IMG/VR virus record: IMGVR_UViG_3300006751_000043
Span: 1 to 37,543 of that record
Length of the DNA: 37,543 nucleotides
From: a virus
Strand: one strand, 5' to 3'
The notes under the pieces are model-generated. The model was given only the letters and a program-made list of their open reading frames with translations. It searched no databases and was not told where the DNA came from. Numbering within the stretch: the stretch's first letter is position 1; each line of letters starts with the position of its first letter. Made by a program: the position numbers and the translations under genes. Below, piece by piece: positions 28,610 through 36,715 of this stretch.

Positions 28610-28796
28610 TTTTATTGTTTTTATTATCATTATAAAATTCATCATATTTAACTTTAATTTCTATAATATTTTTTGATTTACAAATAGAAGTATAAAAATC
28701 TATTGCCACTTTCTTCGCATAGGCTTCTATTTCATCTTCATGAGTCTTAAATGTTCCACCATTTATTTTAAAATGTTCTTTAAATCTTTTATTCAT
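28602..28796 (-). CDS. Small unknown protein (64 residues)
   Basis: It is a charged, probably helical protein, beginning MNKRFKEHFKINGG and ending in an Asn/Lys-rich tail. It lies 12 bases after the HTH-like gene and overlaps the next start by 8 bases. No motif recognised. Confidence 0.6.
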   Translation of the reverse strand: MNKRFKEHFKINGGTFKTHEDEIEAYAKKVAIDFYTSICKSKNIIEIKVKYDEFYNDNKNNKNE

Positions 28797-28808
28797 CTTT
28801 TTTTAATT

Positions 28809-29369
28809 TTAAATTGTTGTTGTATTCCAAGATGCCCCTTCTTTACCTGTAGATTCAATAAATCCTTCCCATTGTTCCCATAAATTATTATTAAGAACAG
28901 TTTCCATAGCTGGCAAATATTGCAATTTATTTACTAATCTTTGACGACTAATATATGCATTTACTGCTTTAATTGCAAGTTTATGTTCTTTAATATTTTT
29001 TATTTTTGTTAAATATTTCTTCTCATGTTTTAATGCTAATTGACTATCAGGACTAGCTGCTCGTAATACTCTACTTCCTACTTTAATAGGATATTCTATA
29101 TAAAAAGTCCAAAAATTAATTTTATCACTTTTTATTCTTAAGAGTTTTTTCACTGCATTTTGACTAAGGGTTGTTTCTTTAAATTTCGTATGAGCACTTA
29201 ATAAATACTTAGTATAAATAAGACTATTCCTAACTGTCATAGCCTTATTTCTACCAAATACCTTTTCTATATCTTCATATTCTTTATGATATAAAAGAGT
29301 TAAAAGTATATATTGATCAGGAGTAATTTTATTATTTGCTAAATGTTTAGTATTAATTTCTATTACCAT
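28809..29369 (-). CDS. Winged-helix-like protein, possible DNA-binding replication factor
   Basis: The N-terminal part (KHLANNKITPDQYILLTLLY then a charged helix EDIEKVF) has the layout of a winged helix as found in phage replication or regulatory proteins. The C-terminal half is basic, with a stretch around KHEKKYLTKIKN. I chose the ATG at 29369 (186 residues); an in-frame ATG at 29399 would add 10 residues and is not excluded. The shorter form starts just before the stop of a possible micropeptide, matching the overlap style of this block. It follows the SF2 helicase gene. Function uncertain. Confidence 0.65.
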   Translation of the reverse strand: MVIEINTKHLANNKITPDQYILLTLLYHKEYEDIEKVFGRNKAMTVRNSLIYTKYLLSAHTKFKETTLSQNAVKKLLRIKSDKINFWTFYIEYPIKVGSRVLRAASPDSQLALKHEKKYLTKIKNIKEHKLAIKAVNAYISRQRLVNKLQYLPAMETVLNNNLWEQWEGFIESTGKEGASWNTTTI

Positions 29370-29455
29370 TTTGATAATGTTAAAATTAATATTAGCCATA
29401 GAGCAAATATATAAAGTCCATACTCACTTATCCAATTTATTATATTATCTCGCAT
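29363..29455 (-). CDS. Possible one-helix micropeptide (30 residues)
   Basis: It reads MRDNIINWISEYGLYIF followed by a hydrophobic ALWLILILTL and a short end. It begins inside the last codons of the SF2 helicase gene and ends inside the start of the next gene, filling the only gap there. A single membrane helix with charged ends resembles other micropeptides in this block, but at 30 codons chance cannot be ruled out. Confidence 0.4.
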   Translation of the reverse strand: MRDNIINWISEYGLYIFALWLILILTLSKW

Positions 29456-30648
29456 AATTCTTGTGTTATTATATGTTTATTAATAAATTCATCTAAACTA
29501 CAATTAGTAATTAAATCTGGATTTATATCTTCCATTCTTTTATTTACCCATACTTGTTCTTGAGTAAATGGAGTATATAAATTAATTACAGTAGCGTGTT
29601 TATCAGGTTGTAATCTGATTAACCTGCCTAATTGTTGTGTCATTGTTCTTTTAGTAGAATTACTACCTGCAATAATACCAATAGAACATTCAGGCACATT
29701 AAATCCTTCATTTAATGCTTGTACGGAGCTAAGAAAACGGACTTTCGTCCGCTTATCTTTAAAACGCTTTAATACATAAAGTTGTTGTTTCTTTGTAAGC
29801 TTGCTATGGAAAGTCATAGCAATTCCTCCAAGTTTTTCTTGAAGACTGTCTGCAAATTCAGTAGTAGCACTGAAAATAAGGCCATTACTGTTAGGAAACA
29901 AATCTATAATGCTATTTACAGCATTTATTTTGTTTTTATTACTTAAACAAATCTTTTTTCTAGTTCTCATAGAATTATAATAAGCACCAGCAATTCCTTG
30001 CTTTTGTTTATCACCAGATTTTATCCATTCCTGTGCAGTTTGAAAAGCTCTCGCTCCTCGACCTAATTGTGCAGCAAAATGCTTAAAAGAATTATCAGCT
30101 TTATTATATACCAATCGTTCTTCAGGTGTGAAATTAACAGCTACATTATACACCTTATAAGGGCTTACCCATCCGTTTTCTAACGCTTCGTTTATAGTTA
30201 TTTTATCTATTACTGGGAGATATTTAAGAATTTCTTGATGTAATCCATCCTCTCTTTCAAGAGTTGCTGTAAGTCCTAATATTCCTTTATAAGAAGCTTT
30301 TTGAAAAATTTCTTTAAAAGTATTAGCACCATATCTATGAATTTCATCAAGTATAAGTAAATCTACTTTATGAGTAGTTTTAATACCAGTATTTATTACT
30401 AATACCTCTGCTACATTAATTATTTTATGAGTTTTTAATTCTTTTTCCCATTGTTCTTTTAATGTAATAGTAGGCACAATTATTAATACCTTTTTAATTC
30501 TTTTTTTACGTATTAGACCTCTAATACCCATAATCGCAGTATAGGTTTTTCCAGTTCCTGTAGGATAATTTAATATCCCTTTAAATTTATTATTTCGCCA
30601 TTTACGTAATCCCTCAATTTGTCTTTGTGTTCTATCCAACACCTTCAT
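29440..30648 (-). CDS. SF2 (SNF2/type III-like) DNA helicase
   Basis: This 402-residue protein has all core SF2 motifs: Q-like DRTQRQ, motif I P29-T-G-T-G-K34-T, motif II (DEAH-like) L-D101-E-I-H104, motif III GLTATLE, motif V around LNEGFNVPE, and motif VI QQLGRLIRLQ with two arginines. The crAss-like phages carry such a 'SNF2-like' helicase in the replication block. Length is just the two RecA lobes, so no extra nuclease or HNH domain is present. It is the gene after the 68-residue basic protein and before the winged-helix gene. Confidence 0.88.
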   Translation of the reverse strand: MKVLDRTQRQIEGLRKWRNNKFKGILNYPTGTGKTYTAIMGIRGLIRKKRIKKVLIIVPTITLKEQWEKELKTHKIINVAEVLVINTGIKTTHKVDLLILDEIHRYGANTFKEIFQKASYKGILGLTATLEREDGLHQEILKYLPVIDKITINEALENGWVSPYKVYNVAVNFTPEERLVYNKADNSFKHFAAQLGRGARAFQTAQEWIKSGDKQKQGIAGAYYNSMRTRKKICLSNKNKINAVNSIIDLFPNSNGLIFSATTEFADSLQEKLGGIAMTFHSKLTKKQQLYVLKRFKDKRTKVRFLSSVQALNEGFNVPECSIGIIAGSNSTKRTMTQQLGRLIRLQPDKHATVINLYTPFTQEQVWVNKRMEDINPDLITNCSLDEFINKHIITQELCEII

Positions 30649-30838
30649 TGTCCACTCTTTCTGTTATAGTGAACTGCCTGCGCACAGCTTTTCCTAATTC
30701 TGAGTTATTAGGAAATTTTTTTATTAAAGTTATAATTCTAGTTTCTATAGAATTTCTTTTTACTGTAGTAGGATTAGTATATCCATACTCTTTTGATTGT
30801 CTATATTCATTTAGACTTCTTTTTTTTGTTGTTTTCAT
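30632..30838 (-). CDS. Small basic protein, unknown
   Basis: This 68-residue protein starts MKTTKKRSLNEYRQSKEYGY, a Lys/Arg/Tyr-rich opening I have seen in other crAss-like small genes, and is basic throughout. It overlaps the helicase start by 17 bases and the previous gene by 32 bases. The net positive charge would fit nucleic acid binding but there is no recognisable domain. Confidence 0.6.
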   Translation of the reverse strand: MKTTKKRSLNEYRQSKEYGYTNPTTVKRNSIETRIITLIKKFPNNSELGKAVRRQFTITERVDNEGVG

Positions 30839-31109
30839 TGTGTGTTTTTTTAGTAGGATTAATATGTTTTTCTTTTATTTTTTGCAATTCTGCACATTCT
30901 TCAAATTTATCAATAGACGCTAGATAATCAATAACATATTGAATATCTTCTTTAGTATAAGAAAAAGGATTCAGGGAAAAATATAAGGAATCTTCCCCTG
31001 CCTTTGTAATATCTTCAAGAGTAAACTCTCCTATTATTATACTATAAGAATTCCATATTGATACTCTTTCTATAAAATTATCTTTATCCATAACATTAAT
31101 TATTGTCAA
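30807..31109 (-). CDS. Small unknown protein (100 residues)
   Basis: It has an acidic, probably helical middle (EDIQYVIDYLASIDKFEECA) and a strongly basic Lys/Asn tail. It starts 1 base after the polymerase stop, so it is read from the same message. No family recognised. Confidence 0.65.
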   Translation of the reverse strand: MTIINVMDKDNFIERVSIWNSYSIIIGEFTLEDITKAGEDSLYFSLNPFSYTKEDIQYVIDYLASIDKFEECAELQKIKEKHINPTKKTHNENNKKKKSK

Positions 31110-31110
31110 T

Positions 31111-33117
31111 TTAATGAGCCCAAATTTTAGTTATACATGGTTCTGCTTTTAAAGGTATTGTTTTACAAAATTTATCTCCTGCTCTTTCCATACAATTTTG
31201 TAATATCTTTGCTAAACTTTCTGCTTTATCAGTAGAACATTCTATAATTAATTCATCATGGACTACATTAGGCATTAATACTTTAAATAATAAATCATTA
31301 TCTTTTAAATATCTAAACATATATATACCTGCTAATTTTGTTATATCTGCAGAAGTTCCTTGTATCGTGTAATTTAAACTCATTCTTTCTATATTTCCCC
31401 TTTTCATAAAATATTCTCTTACTAAAGGCTTAAGAACATTAACAAAGATACTCGAATTTTGTGATTTTTCCAATTTATATTTAGTCCAAAATCCTTTAAC
31501 ATTTATTTTTTTAGCTAATTCTTTAAATTCATCATAATAATCTATATAACATTTTCTACCACTTATATTATTAAATAATATATAACCATTCTCTACTGCT
31601 TTCTTTTTTTCATTAGTAAAATATTTAGCAAGACCAGGAAAAGCATTAAAATAAGACTTATATACTTCTTCTCCTTTTTCTAAAGGTAAATTTAAATTTT
31701 GTGCAATTGTTATACCAGCACCTCCATAATTAATAGAGAATCCTGCTCCTTTAGCAATCTGTCTTAAATTTTTATGTTTCTTTTTAATATCAGATAAAGG
31801 CAAATCTTTTAATTCAGGAAATATTTTAGATGCAACAAAAGAATGCATATCAGAATGTTGACCACGATAAAATGCTAAAAGATCTTTATCTAAACATTTA
31901 TTCACTAATACTACATTTTCTTGTCCAGAATAATCTGAAACAATTAAAGTATTATCCTTTTGTGCTTGAAAACAATTTCTTGTTCTATCTTCAGAAGGAA
32001 TATTTTGCATATTAGGTTTTTGATTTATATTCTTTTTTTGACTTCCTTTTTGCCCAGAAGATAATCTACCTGTATTCATAATTTGAGTATAGTTAGTATG
32101 TATTCTTCCTGTTTTAGGTTCTATGTAGTCAAAAAAGTTCTCTCCATAAGTGCTAACTTCTTTTTGATATTCCTTATATTTAAGATAATCTTCTACAATA
32201 TGATGAGTTTTCTTTTGAGAAATAAGAACTTTTTTATCTATAGAGTCTTTATATTTACCTGTTTTCTTATCTTTTATTTTAGTATCTATACCTAATTCTT
32301 TCATTAAAGGTATAACTTGTTTTTCGCTATTCCAATTAATATTACATTGCACGCCTTCTTCAAATAAAGATAATTGAGGATTAATATACCTATAATAAGT
32401 TTTAGAATCATTTAATATAAAATCATTTAATACTCCTCTCATCTTTAGCATACTTGTTTTATCTTCGTCACATTTAGTTTGCCACATATCTTTATTAAGA
32501 TACATTCCTGAATGTTCTATATATGTTAACACTTTAACATAATGATTATCTAAAAATATTGCTTGTAATAATCCTTCTTCTTTTGCTTTCTCTATTTGTT
32601 TATCTTTAATTATCTCAAGATATTTTACATCATCAGCAGAATATTGTATTACTCTTGTAGTTAATCCCTCTTTTGCTATCTCTAATCTAATAGATTTATC
32701 AAGATTAACATCACAATATTTTAGAGCGCAATAATTCAATCCTCTACGAGCTCTTGATAGGCCTGTAGTAAGTATTTTCTCTGCTAAAAAAGTATCGAAA
32801 AGTTTAGTAGGCACTATTTTATATTGATATAAAAAACCAAGATCAAACTTAGCATTATGTATTATCAATTCTTTAGTTTCTAATAATTCTTTATATTCTA
32901 ATATATCTATAGTATTACAATCTATTATAAATTGATTTTCATTATTTCCCAATTGTATACATATAAGTTTATGTTTATAAGGTTCTAAGCCATTTGTTTC
33001 AGTATCAAAACTGATACTTTCTAATTTATTAAGACACTTTAAAGAATATTCTATATCACAATGTTTATATTCTGTAGTCTCAAAAAGTTCTTTTTGTTTT
33101 GTTATTAAATAAATCAT
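31111..33117 (-). CDS. Family A DNA polymerase with 3'-5' exonuclease
   Basis: This 668-residue replicative polymerase carries exonuclease motifs FD38TE40, HN88-A-K-F-D92 and Y159-S-A-D-D163, and polymerase motifs A (VSD395-Y-S-G-Q-E), B (R452-Q-I-A-K456-G-A-G-F-S-I-N-Y464-G) and C (H620-D-E). All catalytic residues look intact, so it should be a proofreading enzyme; the 5' nuclease domain of bacterial Pol I is absent. Motif A in the DYSGQE form is usual in phage family A enzymes. It would copy the genome with the helicase, primase and SSB encoded downstream. Confidence 0.95.
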   Translation of the reverse strand: MIYLITKQKELFETTEYKHCDIEYSLKCLNKLESISFDTETNGLEPYKHKLICIQLGNNENQFIIDCNTIDILEYKELLETKELIIHNAKFDLGFLYQYKIVPTKLFDTFLAEKILTTGLSRARRGLNYCALKYCDVNLDKSIRLEIAKEGLTTRVIQYSADDVKYLEIIKDKQIEKAKEEGLLQAIFLDNHYVKVLTYIEHSGMYLNKDMWQTKCDEDKTSMLKMRGVLNDFILNDSKTYYRYINPQLSLFEEGVQCNINWNSEKQVIPLMKELGIDTKIKDKKTGKYKDSIDKKVLISQKKTHHIVEDYLKYKEYQKEVSTYGENFFDYIEPKTGRIHTNYTQIMNTGRLSSGQKGSQKKNINQKPNMQNIPSEDRTRNCFQAQKDNTLIVSDYSGQENVVLVNKCLDKDLLAFYRGQHSDMHSFVASKIFPELKDLPLSDIKKKHKNLRQIAKGAGFSINYGGAGITIAQNLNLPLEKGEEVYKSYFNAFPGLAKYFTNEKKKAVENGYILFNNISGRKCYIDYYDEFKELAKKINVKGFWTKYKLEKSQNSSIFVNVLKPLVREYFMKRGNIERMSLNYTIQGTSADITKLAGIYMFRYLKDNDLLFKVLMPNVVHDELIIECSTDKAESLAKILQNCMERAGDKFCKTIPLKAEPCITKIWAH

Positions 33118-33129
33118 TCTTCTAATTTT

Positions 33130-33432
33130 TTAATTTTTTTTATATTTAAGTTTTCTATATATTATTTTTTCTTCTTTACTAAGTTGATTATAATTATCAT
33201 CACTAAAATCTTTACCATAATAATCATTTTCATCTTCAAAATAAGATTCATTTTTATGTCCAAAGGTAACTCCTAATAAATCTTTATCAATAAGAGGCAT
33301 TCGTTTATAGACAGAGCCTTCAGAGCATTTCACTAACATTGCTACATATTTCACAGGAACTCTTCTCATTAAATAAAAATCTATCTTTTCTTTTTGTTCA
33401 TCTGTTATTAATAAATATTTTAATTTTTTCAT
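33130..33432 (-). CDS. Small protein with possible helix-turn-helix
   Basis: In this 100-residue protein residues about 25-48 (VPVKYVAMLVKCSEGSVYKR) look like a helix-turn-helix, with the turn at K-C-S-E-G-S. An acidic, Tyr/Asp-rich stretch and a basic tail follow. It could be an early regulator, but the assignment rests on one short motif. It starts within the last codons of the upstream gene and lies 12 bases before the polymerase gene. Confidence 0.6.
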   Translation of the reverse strand: MKKLKYLLITDEQKEKIDFYLMRRVPVKYVAMLVKCSEGSVYKRMPLIDKDLLGVTFGHKNESYFEDENDYYGKDFSDDNYNQLSKEEKIIYRKLKYKKN

Positions 33433-33812
33433 ATTTCTGCTTCAAAATTACACTCTCCATTTTCTTTTACACAATCTAAAATCTCTTGTCCTAATCCTAA
33501 ATCTGCATAATTCTCTAAATGTGAGCCTATATTTTTAGTTTCTATTTCTTTTTCTTTAAAAAATTCTTCTAACATTTCATCATTATAAAAATCATTCTTC
33601 TCAAAAAATTTATCAAAGTTTTCTTTATATTTTCCTAATGACTTTTTTATTTTCTTTATTTCTTCTTCTATTTCTTCTAAATGTTCTTCTCCAAAATGAT
33701 ATTGTATGTATGATGGTTCATATTCTTCACCACCAAATCTACTTGGTGCTACACTACTTTGTACTGCAAACCAAAATTTACCATTTATATCTCCGTTATA
33801 ATATCGTCCCAT
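33429..33812 (-). CDS. Small conserved phage protein (127 residues), unknown
   Basis: The opening MGRYYNGDINGKFWFAVQSS is very like that of small proteins found in many large phages and viruses, followed by a coiled-coil segment (HLEEIEEEIKKIKKSLG) and an acidic C-terminal half. The role is unknown to me. It overlaps the next start by 4 bases. Confidence 0.75.
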   Translation of the reverse strand: MGRYYNGDINGKFWFAVQSSVAPSRFGGEEYEPSYIQYHFGEEHLEEIEEEIKKIKKSLGKYKENFDKFFEKNDFYNDEMLEEFFKEKEIETKNIGSHLENYADLGLGQEILDCVKENGECNFEAEI

Positions 33813-33835
33813 AATTTCTATTTATTTATTTATTT

Positions 33836-34042
33836 TTAATCAGATGTGCAAAATATTTCATATCCAAATTGTTTCATACTATTAACAGGAAAACCATCAA
33901 ACTCAGTATCGGTTTCTATATTTTGTATTAACATAAGTATAAAATCTTCCACACTATCATAGTTTATACCATAATTATGATATAATGTGGATATTTTTTC
34001 TTCATCTACTCTAATTTTAATTGTAATTTCTTTTTCTGTCAT
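33836..34042 (-). CDS. Small unknown protein (68 residues)
   Basis: It is an acidic protein starting MTEKEITIKIRVDEEKI, with a beta strand and then helices; no motif is recognised. It starts 3 bases after the stop of the 33-residue gene, so it is likely in the same message. Confidence 0.6.
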   Translation of the reverse strand: MTEKEITIKIRVDEEKISTLYHNYGINYDSVEDFILMLIQNIETDTEFDGFPVNSMKQFGYEIFCTSD

Positions 34043-34045
34043 TTT

Positions 34046-34147
34046 TTATATTCTTTTTATTATTTTTAAATGTTCTTGGGCTTCTTCTTTTGAATATGCC
34101 CATATCCTGTAACCTTCTATTATAAATAGTTGTTTTTCTTTTTCCAT
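34046..34147 (-). CDS. Small unknown protein (33 residues)
   Basis: It begins MEKEKQLFIIEGYRIWAYSK and continues EEAQEHLKIIKRI. The pattern 'strand, W-A-x-S/D-x-E-E-A, helix' is frequent in short phage proteins, which supports it being real despite 33 codons. It fills the gap 34043-34181 and ends 3 bases before the next start. Confidence 0.6.
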   Translation of the reverse strand: MEKEKQLFIIEGYRIWAYSKEEAQEHLKIIKRI

Positions 34148-34181
34148 AATTTCTATTTTTTTATTACTTCTATTGCTTATT

Positions 34182-34427
34182 TCATACTCCTTCTGTATTG
34201 TCAGCATCTGAACAATCCTTAGAACAATATTTACCTTCAGTCATTTCTTCCCCACAATATCCACATCTAAAATATTCTTCTATTTCAAAATCATCTATTT
34301 GATATTTCTCATCTTCTTCAAGATATACATTTACTCTTGAAAGATATTCATCTATATAAACTGCTGCTTGGTATTCAGAATCAAAAAAGGCTTGATCGTG
34401 GTTTAAATCATTTGTTACTTTATACAT
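34182..34427 (-). CDS. Small zinc-ribbon protein
   Basis: This 81-residue protein has an acidic, helical N-terminal part and a C-terminal C-G-Y-C ... Y-C-S-K-D-C motif (FRCGYCGEEMTEGKYCSKDC), which would bind one zinc ion. Possible adaptor or inhibitor; no target can be inferred. The A of its ATG is shared with the stop of the upstream gene. Confidence 0.7.
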   Translation of the reverse strand: MYKVTNDLNHDQAFFDSEYQAAVYIDEYLSRVNVYLEEDEKYQIDDFEIEEYFRCGYCGEEMTEGKYCSKDCSDADNTEGV

Positions 34428-34606
34428 TATTCTATTATTATTAATTTTAATTGTTCTGCAACATACCTTATATGTTGCTTACCTTTTGCTGTTAGGTTTT
34501 TTTCAGGATATATTAATTTATTCTCAATAACAGCTATTACATAACCATAAGAATATACTTCATTTCCTCTAACCCATAATTCTCTTTGATATTCTCTAAA
34601 TCTCAT
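34427..34606 (-). CDS. Small unknown protein (59 residues)
   Basis: It reads MRFREYQRELWVRGNEVYSY, then a hydrophobic strand and a basic helix (TAKGKQHIRYVAEQLK). The ATG overlaps the upstream TGA as ATGA and the stop shares one base with the next ATG, a double coupling that is strong evidence for a real gene. Function unknown. Confidence 0.7.
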   Translation of the reverse strand: MRFREYQRELWVRGNEVYSYGYVIAVIENKLIYPEKNLTAKGKQHIRYVAEQLKLIIIE

Positions 34607-34998
34607 ATTACAGATGTTAATTGTTTATATAATCTCTCTGTTTCTTGTTTAACAAACTCTTCATTTTTATTCACTTTATTATCTCCAGCGTGAAAAGTAT
34701 CAAAACCTATCAACCAATATTTATCAGTTTGAAATTTAGGAAGTATCCCTCGTAAAGAAGTACCATATTTAGTATAAGAAATTCCTCCGTGAATATCTAT
34801 ATCCATTTCCTCAGCAAATTTCTCAAAATAAGGATGTTCTTTAGGCACTGCTACATATCCACTTCCCCATCCTGATGCCAGAAATCCATCTTTATATGCA
34901 ATAGGTTTTTCTTTTATTATAAATTTCCTCATTTTAATTGTTATGAGTATTTTCTTTTTTATTTTTTTTAAATGTTCTTCATTTTCTTTTTCTTTCAT
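34603..34998 (-). CDS. Small conserved phage protein (131 residues), unknown
   Basis: The core has a GWGSGYVAVPKEHPYFEKF segment and a DIDIHGGISYTKYG segment, a pairing ('GYV-V-P-HP ... VHGG-T') seen in small proteins of many phages, with unknown role. I chose the ATG at 34998, which overlaps the TGA of the preceding micropeptide as ATGA; an in-frame ATG at 35034 lies inside that micropeptide. The first 22 residues are almost pure Lys/Glu/Ile and may be a leader or a sign that translation starts at a later Met (MRKFIIKE). Confidence 0.7.
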   Translation of the reverse strand: MKEKENEEHLKKIKKKILITIKMRKFIIKEKPIAYKDGFLASGWGSGYVAVPKEHPYFEKFAEEMDIDIHGGISYTKYGTSLRGILPKFQTDKYWLIGFDTFHAGDNKVNKNEEFVKQETERLYKQLTSVI

Positions 34999-35105
34999 TG
35001 TAATAAGATTATTATTGTTAATACTATATTCCAAATTAAAGATAGTAAGGCAATTTTATATGCCTTACTACTTTTTCTACTATGTCTTTCCATACTATAT
35101 TTCAT
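34995..35105 (-). CDS. One-helix membrane micropeptide (36 residues)
   Basis: A basic start (MKYSMERHSRKSSKAYK) precedes a hydrophobic helix (IALLSLIWNIVLTIIILL). Its ATG shares a base with the stop of the upstream gene, and its TGA overlaps the next ATG as ATGA. This couples three genes and supports reality. Positive-inside rule predicts the N terminus in the cytoplasm. Confidence 0.6.
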   Translation of the reverse strand: MKYSMERHSRKSSKAYKIALLSLIWNIVLTIIILLQ

Positions 35106-35356
35106 TACTTTATAAATTTACATTCCTCAGCATTTATCCATTTGTCTGACTCCTTAAAACCTTTAACAAGGCTTTTAGGAAGTTCATCACAAAAACTTAA
35201 TAAATATTGAGGTGTTATTATTACTTTGTCTTCTAAGTCTACCATATCTTGTATAATTGATAATGCAAAATTGATAATATCTCCTGAATCAGAAAATAAC
35301 CAATCTTTAAAATCATCAAAAGATATTTCATATTGTTCTAATGCATTATTTTTCAT
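35105..35356 (-). CDS. Small unknown protein (83 residues)
   Basis: The start at 35356 (MKNNALEQYEISFDDFKDW) lies 1 base after the previous stop; the longer frame to 35461 would overlap the upstream gene by 104 bases, so it is rejected. The protein is acidic and helical with FALSIIQDMVDLEDKVIITP in the middle. No family recognised. Confidence 0.65.
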   Translation of the reverse strand: MKNNALEQYEISFDDFKDWLFSDSGDIINFALSIIQDMVDLEDKVIITPQYLLSFCDELPKSLVKGFKESDKWINAEECKFIK

Positions 35357-35357
35357 A

Positions 35358-35654
35358 TTATTTATTATTTTGTAAATATATAAGTTCTTGTTCATACATA
35401 TTATACTCGACTTCTCTTGATATTCTCTCATAGTCTTCGTGAATAAAATGTAAAGATTCATATCTAATTATATCTTCTAGAGTGCAAGATACATTAAAAT
35501 TTTCAGTAATCAGCAATGCTAATTGTGTAGGGCTGTCAGGATAGTTATCTAATTGTATAGTTCTTATGTATAATCCTATGTCTTCCATTTGAACTTTAGG
35601 AAGATTAATTGTTTCATTTTTCTCTGGGTTTGTTAGGTTTTTAGTATTTATCAT
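35358..35654 (-). CDS. Small unknown protein (98 residues)
   Basis: The C-terminal half (PTQLALLITENFNVSCTLED followed by a helix with EDYERISREVEY) looks like a helical bundle, possibly HTH-like, but the evidence is thin. It is the first gene after the strong terminator at 35718-35759. Confidence 0.65.
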   Translation of the reverse strand: MINTKNLTNPEKNETINLPKVQMEDIGLYIRTIQLDNYPDSPTQLALLITENFNVSCTLEDIIRYESLHFIHEDYERISREVEYNMYEQELIYLQNNK

Positions 35655-35717
35655 TTTTAAGGTATTAAAGGTTGTTTATTTTTTTTTAAGGTGTCTTTAT
35701 TTAATGTAGCGATGTAT

Positions 35718-35759
35718 AAAAAAAACACAAGAAACAACAATTAAGTGTTCCTTGTGTTT
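35718..35759 (-). terminator. Strong intrinsic terminator after the 181-residue gene
   Basis: On the minus strand AAACACAAGGAACA pairs with TGTTTCTTGTGTTT, 14 bp with one G-U, around a 9-base loop, followed by TTTTTATAC. It begins 22 bases after the stop of the gene at 35782. This is the best terminator in the window. Confidence 0.88.
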
Positions 35760-35781
35760 AATTATATAGATATTAATAGGC

Positions 35782-36327
35782 TTAACCTATTGCATCTTCA
35801 ATTGCAGCATCAGTTCCTACAAAAGAAGAACTTCTTACTGTATCTGCTAAGAAAGCGTGTGAAGGATTACCTGGAACTACAGATGCTCTTACATAAATGT
35901 ATTCGCCACCTTTAGTTAAGATATAATCTCCATCTTTACCAGCTCTTTTAGCCATAGTCTCAAAGTTAGCAACTTCATATTCATTTCCTTGAGTAGTCTC
36001 AGTTATTTGAATATTAAGTGCTTGACCGTTTATAGAAGGACTTAGTTTATTAATCTCCATTTCTTGCCCTTCAGCAGTTAATGAAGAAAAATCTAATCCA
36101 AACAATTTGCTTGCATCTTCAGGTTGAGCAGATACCCAAGCGTGACGAGGTTTCCCTGTTTGCGTGAATCTATCATCTGAAGCATTTAATAATCCTACTA
36201 TAGACTGAGGTCTAACATTAGGGTTATCTATTTTTTGAGCAAAATGTAATTGGATTTTTCCTCCTTTTACTTTTTTAGCCGAAGCTAATAACATTTCTCC
36301 TTGTTCTAAATTTTCAATCGTTTTCAT
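35782..36327 (-). CDS. Unknown protein, insulated and probably highly expressed (181 residues)
   Basis: It is a soluble, beta-rich protein of average composition, with more Ala and Gly than its neighbours (for example GGEYIYVRASVVPGNPSHAF), which suggests selection for high expression or structure. I see no known domain. It stands alone: a non-coding stretch of about 245 bases lies upstream, a very strong terminator follows. This layout suits an abundant early protein, for instance a DNA-binding or host-takeover protein, but this is inference from context. Confidence 0.75.
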   Translation of the reverse strand: MKTIENLEQGEMLLASAKKVKGGKIQLHFAQKIDNPNVRPQSIVGLLNASDDRFTQTGKPRHAWVSAQPEDASKLFGLDFSSLTAEGQEMEINKLSPSINGQALNIQITETTQGNEYEVANFETMAKRAGKDGDYILTKGGEYIYVRASVVPGNPSHAFLADTVRSSSFVGTDAAIEDAIG

Positions 36328-36573
36328 AATTTTTGTTTTATATTTTATATGTGATTTTTTTGTGCTCTTTCAGTTAAAGGAAATAGATTTATTATTCTTA
36401 CGATATCCAAACGAATCGTTATAAAGATATTATTCGATGATATGGTTGAAAAGTAGAAATCTGACTATAGACGAGCAATCTATAGTTCCTATATTTTTAT
36501 TTTAAAGATTAACGAGGGCAATAATATTTCATATTACCCAAGTATAACCTTAAATTAATATGATATATTTTTC
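36328..36573 (-). other. Non-coding leader region with three inverted repeats
   Basis: I find no gene in this 246-base stretch. Hairpins: 36516-36523 with 36532-36539 (GGGTAATA/TATTGCCC on the minus strand, one G-U); 36464-36471 with 36479-36486 (ACTATAGA/TCTATAGT, 7-base loop); and a looser pair 36412-36416 with 36432-36436, extended by ATATC/GATAT. It must hold the promoter of the 181-residue gene. A structured leader, a small RNA or operators are all possible. Confidence 0.45.
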
Positions 36574-36690
36574 TTAATGTGTTAATATATAACAGTATCC
36601 TAATAATACTGCCATAAAAATAGTTGATATTGTCAATGCTTTAAGGAGGAATAACCATTCCTGCTTAATAAATAATTTTATTGCTTTCAT
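36574..36690 (-). CDS. One-helix membrane micropeptide (38 residues)
   Basis: It starts MKAIKLFIKQEWLFLLKAL and continues with a hydrophobic helix (ISTIFMAVLLGYCYIL). The reading frame has no overlap with other genes and lies between the possible structured RNA upstream and the non-coding stretch downstream. A basic N terminus with one helix would place it in the inner membrane. Function unknown. Confidence 0.5.
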   Translation of the reverse strand: MKAIKLFIKQEWLFLLKALTISTIFMAVLLGYCYILTH

Positions 36691-36715
36691 AATATTTTGT
36701 TTTAATTTGTTTATT

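Noticed and set aside
18466-34605. Stop codon reassignment, as known in some crAss-like phages
   Set aside because: TAG ends the nuclease gene immediately before the next start, and TGA ends genes at 28400, 34603 and 34995 in ATGA overlaps, so all three stops seem to be read normally.
35655-35717. Promoter for the genes after the strong terminator
   Set aside because: A TTG with 19-base spacing to TACATTAA can be drawn, but the second element matches the consensus poorly and the first lies inside the terminator stem, so it is not listed.
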